From NCBI GenBank assembly GCA_050258375.1, contig JBLMYQ010000051.1:68254-132253 (forward strand): a DNA stretch of 64,000 bases, in the 5' to 3' direction. Both the position numbers and the translations under genes were made by a program. A model generated the notes under the pieces. It had not been told where the DNA came from and did not search any database. It saw only the letters and a program-made list of their open reading frames with translations. Positions 44,801-54,414 of the stretch are shown one piece after another; the stretch's first letter is position 1, and the number at the start of each line of letters is the position of its first letter. The stretch is from JBLMYQ01 sp050258375 (GTDB lineage: Bacteria; Bacillota; Clostridia; Acetivibrionales; UBA4821).

Positions 44801-46878
44801 ATAATTGAATAAGCTGCTTGCTGCACCTTATCATGTAAAAATCTGAATGTTACCGCAAAGCTTTCGAATTCTTCTGAAATATACTTATAATTATTATTGT
44901 TCGGAATTATAAGTCCTTCGGAAAGAGCCTCTTCTAAATCCTTGGAAGTCTCAAAAATTGATTTATCATTTAAGTATGCTAGCGTTTTTAAATCAAATTG
45001 ATTACCGCAGCAAGCTGCTATTGTTAATATTTTTTTACTATCCTCTGAAAAGGTTTCAATCTTTTTAACAAGTAAATCTACAACATTATCTGATAATCCA
45101 ATTTTAATTATATTGTCCAAATCCCACTCCCAAGTACCGGTTTTCTGTTCGAAATATATTGCATTTTCATTATAAAGCGTTTTTAAAAAGTGATTTAAAA
45201 AGAATGGATTTCCAAGTGTTTTTTGGATACATAATTTTGCTAACGGCAATGATTTTTCAGATTTACATTTTAATGTATCAGATAATAACAGATTTACATT
45301 TTTAATATCCAACGGATTTAAAACAAGATTATGATATATTTTGTCTTTCTTAATTAGTTCCTCAATTGTAAGCATCAGTGGATGGGTTGAATCCACCTCA
45401 TTATCCCTATATGCACCTATAAAATAAATATACGTCATAGCTGGATTTTCGAAAAATTGCTCAATAATTTTAAGTGTAGAAGAATCTGCCCATTGAAGGT
45501 CATCCAGAAAAATTACAAGAGGATGCTCTTTTGATGCTAATGAGCACACAAAATTATTAAAAACCAGATTGAAACGGTTTTGAGCTTCCAGACCTTGCAA
45601 TTCAGTAAGATTTGGCTGCTCGCCAATTAACAGTTTGATTTCTGGTATTATATCTATCAGTATTTTTCCGTTAGTACCAACCGCGTCTAATATTCTATTT
45701 TTCCAATAGCTGACCATATCACTGCTTTCTATTATTATTTGATTAATAAAAGACTTGAATGCCTGTATAATTGAAAAATATGGTACATCCTTATTCAACT
45801 GGTCAAATTTTCCTGAAATAAAATAACCTCTTTTTTCAACAATAGGTTTTTGAATCTCATTAACTAAAGATGATTTACCAATTCCAGAATACCCTGAAAC
45901 CAGAATCATTCTGGATGTTTTGTTATCAATACAGAATTTGAATCCTTCCAAGAGTATCTTTATTTCATTTTCTCTTCCATATAACTTCTGAGAAAGCTCA
46001 AATCTGTCAAAAACATCATATTTACCAATATCAAATAAACCTATTTCACCTTTGCTTTTTAATTGGTCATAGCATTCCTGCAAATCTGCCAGAATTCCAT
46101 AATTACTCTGGTATCTGTCCTCAGCATTTTTTGATATTAATTTTTGTATGATATTTGATATAGGTTGAGGGATATTTTTATCGATTTCATGTGGCGGAGT
46201 TGGCATTTTAGCGATATGATAATGAATCATTTGAACCGGATCTTCAACCTCAAAAGCCTTTTTTCTGGTTATTAATTCATACAAGGTCATGCCCAAAGAA
46301 TAATAATCGGATCTGTAATCTATGACCCTGTTCATTCTACCCGTTTGCTCAGGCGATATATATGTTATTGTACCTTCTAACGTTGTAGGTGTTATTGACC
46401 ATTGTGTTTCTCTGGACAGCTGGGTAGCTATTCCAAAATCAATAATAATTAGTTTTTTTGTATTCTGATTGAAAAGAATATTTGAGGGATTAATATCCTT
46501 ATGGATTACATTTTTATTATGAACTTCACCTAAAACTTCAGTTATTTTAATTGCAACTTCCAGAAATTCCTTGATATCCAGTTCATTTCTAGATATAAAT
46601 GTATTCAGCGATTCGCCTTCAAAGTATTCCATAATAATCGCATATGTATTATCACATTTTTCTACATCATACATTTTGATAATATTTTCAGAGCTAAACC
46701 CTGCACAAAGCTTAAACTCCGAGCAGAATTTTGCAATTTCTTCATTTGTGGGATGTGTTTTCGCCAATATCTTGGCAACGACTAATTTTTTATCCAGAGC
46801 ACGTTCGGCAGTACAAACAACGGAATTTGAACTTTCGAATATTTTTTCTTTTAATGTATATCCTTCTATTTTAAACAT
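41812..46878 (-). CDS. Ser/Thr kinase-AAA ATPase-GAF-GGDEF multidomain signalling protein
   Basis: 1688 residues from the ATG at 46878. Ser/Thr kinase (1-260): VVAKIL Lys, HKDINPSN catalytic loop, IDFGIA Mg loop. AAA ATPase (about 300-560): GYSGIGKSSLVNEI Walker A, VIFLDDLQWAD Walker B. A long helical TPR-like region (about 700-1240), GAF (about 1320-1480), a coiled coil, then GGDEF (RLGGDEF active site, with an RECD inhibitory site five residues before). HstK-type kinase-AAA-GAF proteins usually end in a histidine kinase; here the output is c-di-GMP synthesis. No EAL domain. Probably cytoplasmic. Confidence 0.92.
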   Translation of the reverse strand: MFKIEGYTLKEKIFESSNSVVCTAERALDKKLVVAKILAKTHPTNEEIAKFCSEFKLCAGFSSENIIKMYDVEKCDNTYAIIMEYFEGESLNTFISRNELDIKEFLEVAIKITEVLGEVHNKNVIHKDINPSNILFNQNTKKLIIIDFGIATQLSRETQWSITPTTLEGTITYISPEQTGRMNRVIDYRSDYYSLGMTLYELITRKKAFEVEDPVQMIHYHIAKMPTPPHEIDKNIPQPISNIIQKLISKNAEDRYQSNYGILADLQECYDQLKSKGEIGLFDIGKYDVFDRFELSQKLYGRENEIKILLEGFKFCIDNKTSRMILVSGYSGIGKSSLVNEIQKPIVEKRGYFISGKFDQLNKDVPYFSIIQAFKSFINQIIIESSDMVSYWKNRILDAVGTNGKILIDIIPEIKLLIGEQPNLTELQGLEAQNRFNLVFNNFVCSLASKEHPLVIFLDDLQWADSSTLKIIEQFFENPAMTYIYFIGAYRDNEVDSTHPLMLTIEELIKKDKIYHNLVLNPLDIKNVNLLLSDTLKCKSEKSLPLAKLCIQKTLGNPFFLNHFLKTLYNENAIYFEQKTGTWEWDLDNIIKIGLSDNVVDLLVKKIETFSEDSKKILTIAACCGNQFDLKTLAYLNDKSIFETSKDLEEALSEGLIIPNNNNYKYISEEFESFAVTFRFLHDKVQQAAYSIIDNQRIKFISIKLGRFLLSNTPDIETDERLFDTVNSLNEAYELITDKKEMERLVELNLIAGKRAIGAVAYELALRYFTNGIKLIGEEGWKTNYGTTLNLYTGAVEAAGYCTDFVLMDSLVDKVIVEAKTVLDKVKVYESRIFAYISLNKSFEAVKVAFELFENLGIKVPKKVTNLAVLKELAAVSMLLKGKSKEDILNMPLVEDPKIIAIMNILSSLITPVFVSLPEYIPMIACGLARLSLKYGNSNVSGAGYTYYGVILSSLGYINKAYMIGQTGTELVEKLNAKEFHARAYYIYYNFIHFWKHNFADILPDFINNYKIALENGDYEMAADSLFMYCYGAYNTGKNLEKLKPEIYEFNQTIKKLKQDLIVHMNTVYLQAADNLLGNASNPCFLIGEYFNDEKELNFYLETNNYSSLCHIYSNRMILNYIFNNYEDAVENAVKFEKYQDGVRSSLSIILLRYYDSLCHIAIYNESPFLKKKAIIKKVNANLKKLKEWSELGSKNSLHKYYLVLAEKYRILEKASLAEKYYDKAIEYASKYEFLHEEAIANECAAAHYFNKSQEKIAFMYLSEARYCYGKWGALAKVKQLDEKYPSLKPLNSGGSNMSLSVKYTTALTFSQPSESLDFKSLIKASQTISEEISYKKAIDKLIQIVTESAGAGKVVLIKTNGSNYIPEAYYSLGDSEVSIIDQSISGDSADQIIDEQASRAVINYVIRKGQTLVLFDASQKHEFKADKYITENQTKSVLCLPLLHHGEIKRVLYLENNLTKGAFTAERVNILEMLSAQIVISMENAAMYSQLEELVEARTLQLKGEIEERKKAQKMLEEMATHDNLTGLPNRRLFLEHSLHALDFAKRHNSILAILFIDLDGFKKINDTLGHDCGDMVLQTVAQRLSGCVRECDTVSRLGGDEFTIVLEKVNDAINIKEVCQRIIEEIGKPISFGNVKEHVTPSIGISIYPYDGDDKEELIKKADNAMYKAKNSGKNKFLFHNEELNK

Positions 46879-46962
46879 ACATTTATGCCCCTCTCTTACT
46901 GCCAAGAGTAATAAGTAAATTTTTCATAAGTATACTCATCTGACTAATCAGTTTATTTTTTA

Positions 46963-47913
46963 CTATATGTCTCTTCCCTCACATGTTTTTCCTCTATGAA
47001 GGAAATCTTTAGCTCCTTTCACCTTCCCAATTGAAGCTTTTAAGAATTCTGTTGCTCCAGATCTTACAGTTTCCTTAAAGTTTTCTTTCATTTTTTCGTA
47101 CGGCGTTTCGATATTATATCCCCACTCGTTGAATTCTTCTTTATCGCAATCGTATTCTTCTGTAATCGAAGTAAATCTTTCAATATATTCTTCTCCTGAA
47201 AATTCTCTAAACTCATCCGTCGAAAGGTCTTTTGCTTCTTTTTTTCTTTCATAATAATTAAGACCTCTCTCGCAAAATCTAAATGCATCTCCATAAGTCT
47301 TTGCATTTTCAGGTGTTAGCTCAATAAAACCTTCTCTCATAATATGTTCTGCAACTTCTTTACCTTTCTCGGAAAAATTCATAAAAAATCCCGGATCAGG
47401 AGTACACTCACCTTTGAATCTTTCATCCTGCGAAAAGTAGTGTTTATCATTGCAGTTTTCTGACAAACAAAACTGTTTAAATGTTGTGTCAACTAAGTAA
47501 AACGTTTCTTCAATCTCCTGCCCCTTTGTTGGTATTCCAACCACTAAAAATGCATGAGAACGACTCTTTGGAGATACAGCTTCTCTAACATTTGGTAATC
47601 TTACGTCTAATCCCATAGATTCTAAAGGAAATCCTGTAAGACTCTGACCAAAACCACATGCCCCCCTCAATGAAGATGAAAATATATCCTTGCCATGTAG
47701 TTGTGCTTCTTTATCAAGAGCGTTCCTTGCATTAAAAACAACCCATTGGAGTACTGTTTCTGCTTCCTCCTTGGATATTCCCCTATGCAAGCAGCCTTTT
47801 TCCTGATTTTCTTTTACGGCTTTTCTTAGAGCTGCCTCTGCCTTAAAAGCTTTTGCCATATTAGGTTTATCCATTCTGGGTTCTGATGGGAAAATATACT
47901 CCTGTGAACTCAT
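46963..47913 (-). CDS. Orphan protein with candidate Cys-His-Asp triad
   Basis: 316 residues, no recognised family, no signal peptide. Three conserved-looking segments, GACGFGQS (Cys86), SHAFLVV (His120) and LVDTTFKQF (Asp142), are spaced as in transglutaminase-like or papain-like cysteine enzymes. The C-terminal ~170 residues are charged and helical. The start is the ATG at 47913, nine bases after AAAGGGAG. The triad is inferred from pattern alone. The function could be peptide cleavage, amide transfer or deamidation. Confidence 0.55.
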   Translation of the reverse strand: MSSQEYIFPSEPRMDKPNMAKAFKAEAALRKAVKENQEKGCLHRGISKEEAETVLQWVVFNARNALDKEAQLHGKDIFSSSLRGACGFGQSLTGFPLESMGLDVRLPNVREAVSPKSRSHAFLVVGIPTKGQEIEETFYLVDTTFKQFCLSENCNDKHYFSQDERFKGECTPDPGFFMNFSEKGKEVAEHIMREGFIELTPENAKTYGDAFRFCERGLNYYERKKEAKDLSTDEFREFSGEEYIERFTSITEEYDCDKEEFNEWGYNIETPYEKMKENFKETVRSGATEFLKASIGKVKGAKDFLHRGKTCEGRDI

Positions 47914-48045
47914 TCTCACTTACTCCCTTTATTGGAAATATATAGATTGGGCTATTTTTAGAATGTAGTCATATTATAATTATATCAGCAAATGGATATT
48001 TTAACAAGAATGAGGCATATATGCAAAAACTAGGTAAAATTTATG

Positions 48046-48073
48046 TTGCATAATTTTTTATTCGCAGTATAAT
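48046..48073 (+). promoter_or_regulatory. Promoter of argGH
   Basis: TTGCAT, 16-bp spacer, TATAAT, immediately upstream of the T-box leader. Confidence 0.6.
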
Positions 48074-48079
48074 ATATCT

Positions 48080-48321
48080 AATAAAAAACATAACATTTCT
48101 ATGAACCAGAGAGTAATTGTTGTAAATGATTTCAGCGAGTCAGGTACTGGTGTGAGCCTGATAATTAAACTTCGATGAAGAGAGCTGGGGAGAAGTCTCT
48201 TGAAATTAAGTATGGAGAACGTATGCCTGCGTTAAAGGTTTAAAGTGAGTATATTGATAATATACTAATTAGAGTGGTACCACGGAAGCCCCGTCTCTTT
48301 ATCAGAGATTGGGCTTTTTTA
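48080..48321 (+). promoter_or_regulatory. Arg T-box riboswitch upstream of argGH
   Basis: T-box core AGAGTGGTACCACGGAAG (near 48271), and terminator AGCCCCGTCTCT...AGAGATTGGGCTTTTTT (48287-48320). The specifier AGA at 48181-48183 is five bases before GGAG, aligned with the Tyr and Trp leaders. It links argininosuccinate synthesis to the charging of an AGA-reading tRNA-Arg. A tRNA-Arg(TCT), which decodes AGA, is encoded at 62952-63028. Confidence 0.88.
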
Positions 48322-48386
48322 TATATAAATTTACCGCGGAATTTGTATGTGAAGTGGCTAATTTGATTAAGAAAGGAATGATAATT

Positions 48387-49595
48387 ATGAGTAAAGAAAA
48401 AATAATTTTAGCATATTCCGGAGGTTTGGATACCTCAATAATAATTCCATGGCTGAAAGAGAACTATGACTGCGAGGTCATAGCTGTAGCTGCTGATCTT
48501 GGTCAAGGAGAAGAGCTTGAAGGGCTGAATGAAAAGGCAATAAAGACTGGCGCAAGCAAGCTTTATATTGAGGATTTAAAAGATGAATTCATAAAGGACT
48601 TTATTTTTCCAACACTTCAGGCCGGAGCAGTTTATGAAGGGAAATACCTTCTTGGAACCTCCTTTGCAAGACCGGTAATAGCAAAAAAATTGGTTGAAAT
48701 AGCAAAAAAAGAACAAGCTTCAGCAATAGCACATGGCGCAACCGGCAAAGGAAACGACCAGGTGAGGTTTGAGCTAACCGTTAAAGCGCTTGCCCCGGAG
48801 CTTAAGATAATTGCGCCATGGAGAATTTGGGATATAAAATCACGTGAGGATGCTATTGATTTTGCTTCAAAAAGAAATATCCCTATAACCGCTACAAAAG
48901 AGAAAATCTATAGCAGAGACCGCAATCTCTGGCATTTAAGCCATGAAGGCGGTGAACTTGAAGACCCATGGAACAGCCCAAATTATGATGGAATGCTTCA
49001 AATGTCTGTTACTCCTGAAAAAGCTCCAGACAATCCTTCATATGTAGAAATATATTTTGAAGAGGGTATTCCAAAAAAGATTAATGGAAATGCAATGCCG
49101 CCTTTTGAGCTTATCAGTTATCTGAACAAAATCGGAGGCGAAAATGGAATCGGCATAGTTGACATGGTTGAAAACAGGCTTGTAGGTATGAAATCAAGGG
49201 GCGTATATGAAACTCCGGGCGGTGCAATCCTTTATTACGCACATCATGAGCTTGAGCTTCTTTGTTTAGACAGAGAAACCTTGCATTACAAACAAATTGT
49301 TGCAAACAAATTTTCAGAATTAGTGTATTTTGGACAGTGGTACACTCCTCTTAGAGAAGCAATAAGTGCATTTGTGACATCAACACAAAAGACAGTAACA
49401 GGAACGGTTAAGCTAAAGCTTTATAAAGGCAATATTATTTCAGCCGGCACAAAATCTGATTATTCACTATATAATCAAGAGCTTTCAACCTTTGGTGAAG
49501 ACGAGATATATAATCAAAAGGATGCAGAAGGTTTCATAAATTTATTCGGACTGCCATTAAAGGTTAAAGCATTATCAATGAAGGAGAAAAAGTAA
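48387..49595 (+). CDS. argG: Argininosuccinate synthase
   Basis: Condenses citrulline and aspartate with ATP. 402 residues from the ATG at 48387 (GAAAGGAATG upstream). The PP-loop AYSGGLDTS is at the N-terminus. GATGKGNDQVRFE, SRDRNLWHLSHEGGELE and YGQW-like residues (YFGQWYTP) match the family. Under Arg T-box control. It shares one base with the argH start (TAATG), so the two are coupled. Confidence 0.98.
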   Translation: MSKEKIILAYSGGLDTSIIIPWLKENYDCEVIAVAADLGQGEELEGLNEKAIKTGASKLYIEDLKDEFIKDFIFPTLQAGAVYEGKYLLGTSFARPVIAKKLVEIAKKEQASAIAHGATGKGNDQVRFELTVKALAPELKIIAPWRIWDIKSREDAIDFASKRNIPITATKEKIYSRDRNLWHLSHEGGELEDPWNSPNYDGMLQMSVTPEKAPDNPSYVEIYFEEGIPKKINGNAMPPFELISYLNKIGGENGIGIVDMVENRLVGMKSRGVYETPGGAILYYAHHELELLCLDRETLHYKQIVANKFSELVYFGQWYTPLREAISAFVTSTQKTVTGTVKLKLYKGNIISAGTKSDYSLYNQELSTFGEDEIYNQKDAEGFINLFGLPLKVKALSMKEKK

Positions 49596-50986
49596 TGAAA
49601 TTATGGTCAGGTCGGTTCAAGTCCAATACAGATAAAGCTGTTGATGATTTTAATTCATCCATTAGCTTTGACTACAGACTTTATAAACAAGATATCACAG
49701 GCAGTATTGCACATGCAAAGATGCTTGCTCATTCTGGAATTATTGAAAAAAGAGAGTCCGAATTAATAATAAAAGCCTTGCAGGAAATTCTTTTGGATAT
49801 TGAGGCCGGAAAGGTTGCTTTTGAGGTTGATGCAGAAGATATTCATATGAATATTGAAAAAATTCTTATCCAAAGAATTGGTGATGTGGGCAAAAAACTT
49901 CATACCGCAAGAAGCAGAAATGATCAAGTAGCTTTGGATATCAGAATGTACCTGAAGGAAGAAGTTGATAACATCATCAAAATCCTTTTGGATTTTGAAA
50001 ATGTTCTTTTAAATATTGCCAAAGCAAATACACATACTATTATGCCTGGCTATACGCATCTCCAACGGGCTCAACCTATTACCTTTGCGCATCATATAAT
50101 GTGTTATTTTGAAATGTTCAAAAGAGACCTTGGCCGATTAAAAGATGCTTATAAGAGAATCGATGTTATGCCTTTAGGGGCCGGGGCTCTTGCAGGTACA
50201 ACCTACCCTATCGACAGGTTTTATACAGCTCAGGAGCTTGGATTCTCTGAGGTCTGCCAAAACAGCATTGATGCAGTGAGTGACAGGGATTTTGTACTTG
50301 AACTGAATTTTGTATTATCACTAATAATGATGCATTTAAGCAGGTTCAGTGAAGAAATTATTCTTTGGTCCTCCAGTGAATTTAATTTTATTGAGCTTGA
50401 TGATGCTTTTAGCACAGGCAGCAGCATAATGCCTCAAAAGAAAAACCCTGACATCGCTGAGCTTGTCAGGGGAAAAACCGGAAGAGTGTATGGAAACCTG
50501 GTTGCACTTCTGACCATTATGAAAGCTTTGCCTTTAGCATACAACAAGGATATGCAGGAAGATAAGGAAGCTGTATTTGATACAATTGACACAGTGAAAA
50601 TGTGTCTGCCTATTTTCAGTAAAATGCTTGAAACAGCCAAGATTAATGCAGATAATATGCTCAATGCTGCAAGTAGAGGCTTTTTAAACGCAACTGATTT
50701 GGCAGATTACCTTGTAAAAAAGGGAATGCCTTTCAGGGATGCTCATGAGGTTTCGGGGAAGCTTGTAGCTTTTTGCTTAGAAAATAAAAAAGAAATTTTA
50801 AATCTTTCGTTAGCCGAGTTAAAAAGCTTTTCTGCTATCATTGAGGATGATATTTTTAATATTATTTCAATAGAAAATTGTGTAAATATGAGAAAAAGCT
50901 TTGGCGGACCCGCCAAGCAGCTTGTCTGCGAAAGTATAGACAAAGGCTGTGACTTTTTAAAAAATTTCATTGACCCTAAATCCTAA
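49595..50986 (+). CDS. argH: Argininosuccinate lyase
   Basis: Releases arginine and fumarate. 463 residues; the fumarase/aspartase signature GSSIMPQKKNPD is near residue 279 and HTARSRNDQVA near 107. Full length with the usual start MKLWSGRF. Second gene of argGH, co-regulated by the upstream T-box. Confidence 0.98.
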   Translation: MKLWSGRFKSNTDKAVDDFNSSISFDYRLYKQDITGSIAHAKMLAHSGIIEKRESELIIKALQEILLDIEAGKVAFEVDAEDIHMNIEKILIQRIGDVGKKLHTARSRNDQVALDIRMYLKEEVDNIIKILLDFENVLLNIAKANTHTIMPGYTHLQRAQPITFAHHIMCYFEMFKRDLGRLKDAYKRIDVMPLGAGALAGTTYPIDRFYTAQELGFSEVCQNSIDAVSDRDFVLELNFVLSLIMMHLSRFSEEIILWSSSEFNFIELDDAFSTGSSIMPQKKNPDIAELVRGKTGRVYGNLVALLTIMKALPLAYNKDMQEDKEAVFDTIDTVKMCLPIFSKMLETAKINADNMLNAASRGFLNATDLADYLVKKGMPFRDAHEVSGKLVAFCLENKKEILNLSLAELKSFSAIIEDDIFNIISIENCVNMRKSFGGPAKQLVCESIDKGCDFLKNFIDPKS

Positions 50987-51159
50987 ACGCTTTTTGGCTA
51001 ATGAAATTTCCTAAATTTATTCCAATATTTTGTTGATGACTTTAATCAAGCATGATAAAATACCATTATATGTATAAATTTTTTTTATTGTATCGAGGTA
51101 ATTGATATAGTATCAATTAGGGTCTGTTGATAAACAAGGATGTAAAAGGAGGAAAAATT

Positions 51160-51576
51160 ATGGAAAATAGTTTTATTGCTATCGGAACTTCGAAAGAGTT
51201 TACAGAAAGGTGGGCAAGATTAGTAGCTTTGGACCTTTTCCTGGATTCTTTGGTGGATGCTCTCTTTGAGCATTTAGAAAATGCAAAGATTTTGCTCGAT
51301 AATAGGTCTGGTTTAGAAAGCCTGTTAGAGAAAAACAAGGCTGCAGACGATGAACAAGAGTACGAATACAACTCGGGCAGACTTATGAAATGTAATCAGG
51401 AACTAAGTGAGCTCGCCCAAAACATTAAGGCAAATGCCGCCCTGTTTGAAGCCCAAAAACTTAAGCTTATGCAAAAGGCTAATAATCTTCCTCTTGAAAA
51501 GAAAAATGAAATACTCTCTGATTTGACTTTCTTCACACTTTTTTACGAAAGACTGAATGAGGTTAGTATCGTGTAA
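51160..51576 (+). CDS. Hypothetical helical protein
   Basis: 138 residues from the ATG at 51160, which has an ideal AAAAGGAGGAAAAATT ribosome-binding site. Predicted nearly all helical and soluble, with no signal peptide, cysteines or known motif. It has its own terminator (51581-51609). Function unknown. Confidence 0.75.
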   Translation: MENSFIAIGTSKEFTERWARLVALDLFLDSLVDALFEHLENAKILLDNRSGLESLLEKNKAADDEQEYEYNSGRLMKCNQELSELAQNIKANAALFEAQKLKLMQKANNLPLEKKNEILSDLTFFTLFYERLNEVSIV

Positions 51577-51580
51577 ACCC

Positions 51581-51609
51581 AAAACTGCCGACGGTTGTCG
51601 GCAGTTTTT
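51581..51609. terminator. Terminator between the hypothetical gene and the metalloprotease gene
   Basis: AAAACTGCCGAC-GGTT-GTCGGCAGTTTTT; convergent genes share it. Confidence 0.92.
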
Positions 51610-51618
51610 CAATGCATG

Positions 51619-54276
51619 CTATCTACTCAAAACAATGTTAGCTGTATAAGCCTTACCAATAAGATTATCCTCTACAAGCATACTCCCATTTATGGTATTT
51701 CCATCTTCACTTAAAGTACCTTCTACAGTTGTTATAGATGTGTATGTCCTAGAAGGATATTTAGGATACGGTGTTGAATGACTAAGAACAATCGACACCT
51801 TGTTTCCATTTGCCGCTACCGAAGAGGTCGCTTTTGCACCTTTGCTCAAAATGCTGTACGTTCCTTCTTCATTCTTTACAATTCTTATACTTACAGGATT
51901 TTTTGTATTGAACCCAATTCCTTTTTGTACTGCACCATTTTTTGCGAATTCACTCATAAATGAATCTATAGTATAATAACCGCTCCATGTACCAGATAAA
52001 TCGAATTTGCTTCCTTTTCCTTCTCCTACATCAACAAACGAACTGTACGGTCCTAATATCTCATTTTTTGTATTAGCAATCTCACAATAGCTTACCTTGC
52101 AGCCCTTTGCCGGATAATTTGTTTCGATACTTGTATTTGCTGCATCAATAATAATCTCTTTGCTTCCATCATTAGGCTTTACGCTAACCCTATACCCTTT
52201 GATAAGTTTTTTATCTGATAATGTGCCTGGCTTCCAGGAAATTTTCAGCTTGTTTCCATCAACATATACCGACGGTGATACAGGTGCATACATAGCAAAT
52301 ACTTCTGCTGCGCTTTCATTCTGATTAATATTTATTTGCTCCTCAGAGCAGCAATTTATCCTTCTAATCCATACGGAACTGCTTTTTGAACCGGATTCTC
52401 CATTCTGTGAAATATTAACCCACTTACTGCCTTCGTCCTCACTAAAAGAAGAAATAATATCTATTGAGCCGCCTGAACCTGTAAAATTAAGGTTGTTTCT
52501 AAATACCACTACAGGATTTTTATCCTTCTCTTGTTCTATATTCAGCTTCCTAAACCCACATGACATTGGAAGCGAATCTGCATAACTCCATCTAAAATAC
52601 GGATTTTTCTTTGTCAAAGAATTTTTAATATTTTTTACGTATTTTTCTTCACCATTATTTAAATTTGATAATTCATTGTTTATTTTTTTATTTAATTCGC
52701 TAATCATCATTTTTGATTTTTCAATACAAAAGTATAGGTAATCTTCTCCCAGCTTTTCGGAAGAGCTGCTTGTTTGGCGGTATAATGCTTTCTTTGGAGA
52801 ACTAAATAAAGTGGCAAAATCATCTAATACATTTGTCAAAAACTTGTTTGTCTGACCTTTATAATAGTTGTCTCTTAAAAATTCGAAGAAAAAAGAAACC
52901 GTATAACCATGGAGCCTTGATGCATTCATGTCTGACCCGGCATCAGAAGGAACTAAAGAATCCTCAAGATTTGCCCAATACTCTCTATCTGTAACATATG
53001 AATTTTTTATCCAACCTTTTGACAAATAGTATTTCGAAGCTTCCGTCTCCATTGCGACAGCACAAGCTTCATCAAACCAAATATATTTCTTTAGGTCTAT
53101 CGGATGATACTCATTTTCAATTATATGAAAAAGCTCATGAGCAACAACCATATTCAGCTTGTCCAAGCCTGATTGATACACTTTCCGCATTTTTTCAGGC
53201 TTGCTTTGCCAGTCTTCAATATTAGGAATTGCGCTGTCAGATACATTTATTTTTAAATACGGATTGCTAAATGCCAAATCTCCTGCATAAGCCATAGCAT
53301 CCTGATTCTCTTCCTTACTCCAATCATTTGTAATGTAAACATCAATCAAATATCCGGGCTTCCTGAATCCTCTTTGTGTAAACAAATATTCATCTGCACG
53401 CTTTATAGCTTCTACAGCATAAGTAACTTCGACAGGCCAAAGATTTTCCTTTACCCATTCCTGATTACTAGTCATATTACTCAATTTTAAGTATTCGGAA
53501 TCTTTTGCAAACTTTTCTGCACCGCTAACTCCTGTTTCCCAAGTCTTTGTCAACGTATTATAACCATATTTGAGCATTATGGATATAATTTTTTCTTTGA
53601 TTTCATCTGCATTTTTCTTTTTTGCGGGTTCCATTTTCTGATTCCAAAGAATTCTGTACCCAGGTATTTCAATCCCTGAATAATTCTGATCTTTGCTCTT
53701 TATTGCCTGTTCATTTTCATAAGCATAATCAGCAACTATTCCCAATGCAACAATAAGAACAAAGGCTCCATTGTGCCGCACGTAACATTTTGCCTCATTA
53801 TCTTTTATTGTAGTCTCCATGATTCGATATTTTACCGGAGATTCCATATGTACTACCCGTACCTTGTCCCAAAGATTTTTAGGAAGGTTTAATTTTTCTA
53901 AATCAAAACCAACAGAAATTTGCTTATGAAACATTTCTGAATTAGTCATTCTTGCATCAATATTAAATCCCGCAAACGGAATAGATGCAGCAGAAGAAAT
54001 ATTTTTACTAAATTCTTTAAATTTGCCTTCGGAAAGTTTTTCTGCCAAAAATGTTCTCTGCTTGTCCAATGCATTTGCATCTGCCTGAATATGCACTTCC
54101 GGAAGAGGCTTTAAATCTATCTGAGGTGTTCCGGATAAAATGGGGGCTGCTATTTGAAGATTGAATTCATGCTTTTGATTAAATACATTTTTTATATTTG
54201 GGTTTATAAAATAAAAGCCTATACATCCCAAGATTGATATAAGGATTACAAACATAATCAGTTTTTTGATTTTCAT
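51619..54276 (-). CDS. Membrane-anchored zinc metalloprotease
   Basis: About 885 residues. An N-terminal signal anchor (MKIKKLIMFVILISILGC) is followed by about 370 residues without clear motifs. The gluzincin site is VVAHELFHIIENEYH (HExxH), with the third ligand probably in IWFDEACAVAME about 28 residues later. A fibronectin type III-like domain follows (SWKPGTLSDKKLIKGYRVSV), then a C-terminal beta-rich domain. Start is uncertain between ATGs at 54288 and 54276. It presumably acts on extracellular protein; substrate unknown. Confidence 0.82.
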   Translation of the reverse strand: MKIKKLIMFVILISILGCIGFYFINPNIKNVFNQKHEFNLQIAAPILSGTPQIDLKPLPEVHIQADANALDKQRTFLAEKLSEGKFKEFSKNISSAASIPFAGFNIDARMTNSEMFHKQISVGFDLEKLNLPKNLWDKVRVVHMESPVKYRIMETTIKDNEAKCYVRHNGAFVLIVALGIVADYAYENEQAIKSKDQNYSGIEIPGYRILWNQKMEPAKKKNADEIKEKIISIMLKYGYNTLTKTWETGVSGAEKFAKDSEYLKLSNMTSNQEWVKENLWPVEVTYAVEAIKRADEYLFTQRGFRKPGYLIDVYITNDWSKEENQDAMAYAGDLAFSNPYLKINVSDSAIPNIEDWQSKPEKMRKVYQSGLDKLNMVVAHELFHIIENEYHPIDLKKYIWFDEACAVAMETEASKYYLSKGWIKNSYVTDREYWANLEDSLVPSDAGSDMNASRLHGYTVSFFFEFLRDNYYKGQTNKFLTNVLDDFATLFSSPKKALYRQTSSSSEKLGEDYLYFCIEKSKMMISELNKKINNELSNLNNGEEKYVKNIKNSLTKKNPYFRWSYADSLPMSCGFRKLNIEQEKDKNPVVVFRNNLNFTGSGGSIDIISSFSEDEGSKWVNISQNGESGSKSSSVWIRRINCCSEEQININQNESAAEVFAMYAPVSPSVYVDGNKLKISWKPGTLSDKKLIKGYRVSVKPNDGSKEIIIDAANTSIETNYPAKGCKVSYCEIANTKNEILGPYSSFVDVGEGKGSKFDLSGTWSGYYTIDSFMSEFAKNGAVQKGIGFNTKNPVSIRIVKNEEGTYSILSKGAKATSSVAANGNKVSIVLSHSTPYPKYPSRTYTSITTVEGTLSEDGNTINGSMLVEDNLIGKAYTANIVLSR

Positions 54277-54375
54277 AAGGATTTTCATTCCCTTCAAGGT
54301 ATTTGACTCTTTATTATTATAGCATACGATATTTAATCTTTCCTTAGGTTTTAATTGTTAACACACTATATGAGA

Positions 54376-54414
54376 AAAAAAGCTTGGAACTATTACAGCC
54401 CCAAGCTTTTTCTT
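54376..54414. terminator. Terminator after the 137-residue hypothetical gene
   Basis: AAAAAAGCTTGG...CCAAGCTTTTT, T-rich on both sides, just after the stop at 54415. Confidence 0.8.
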
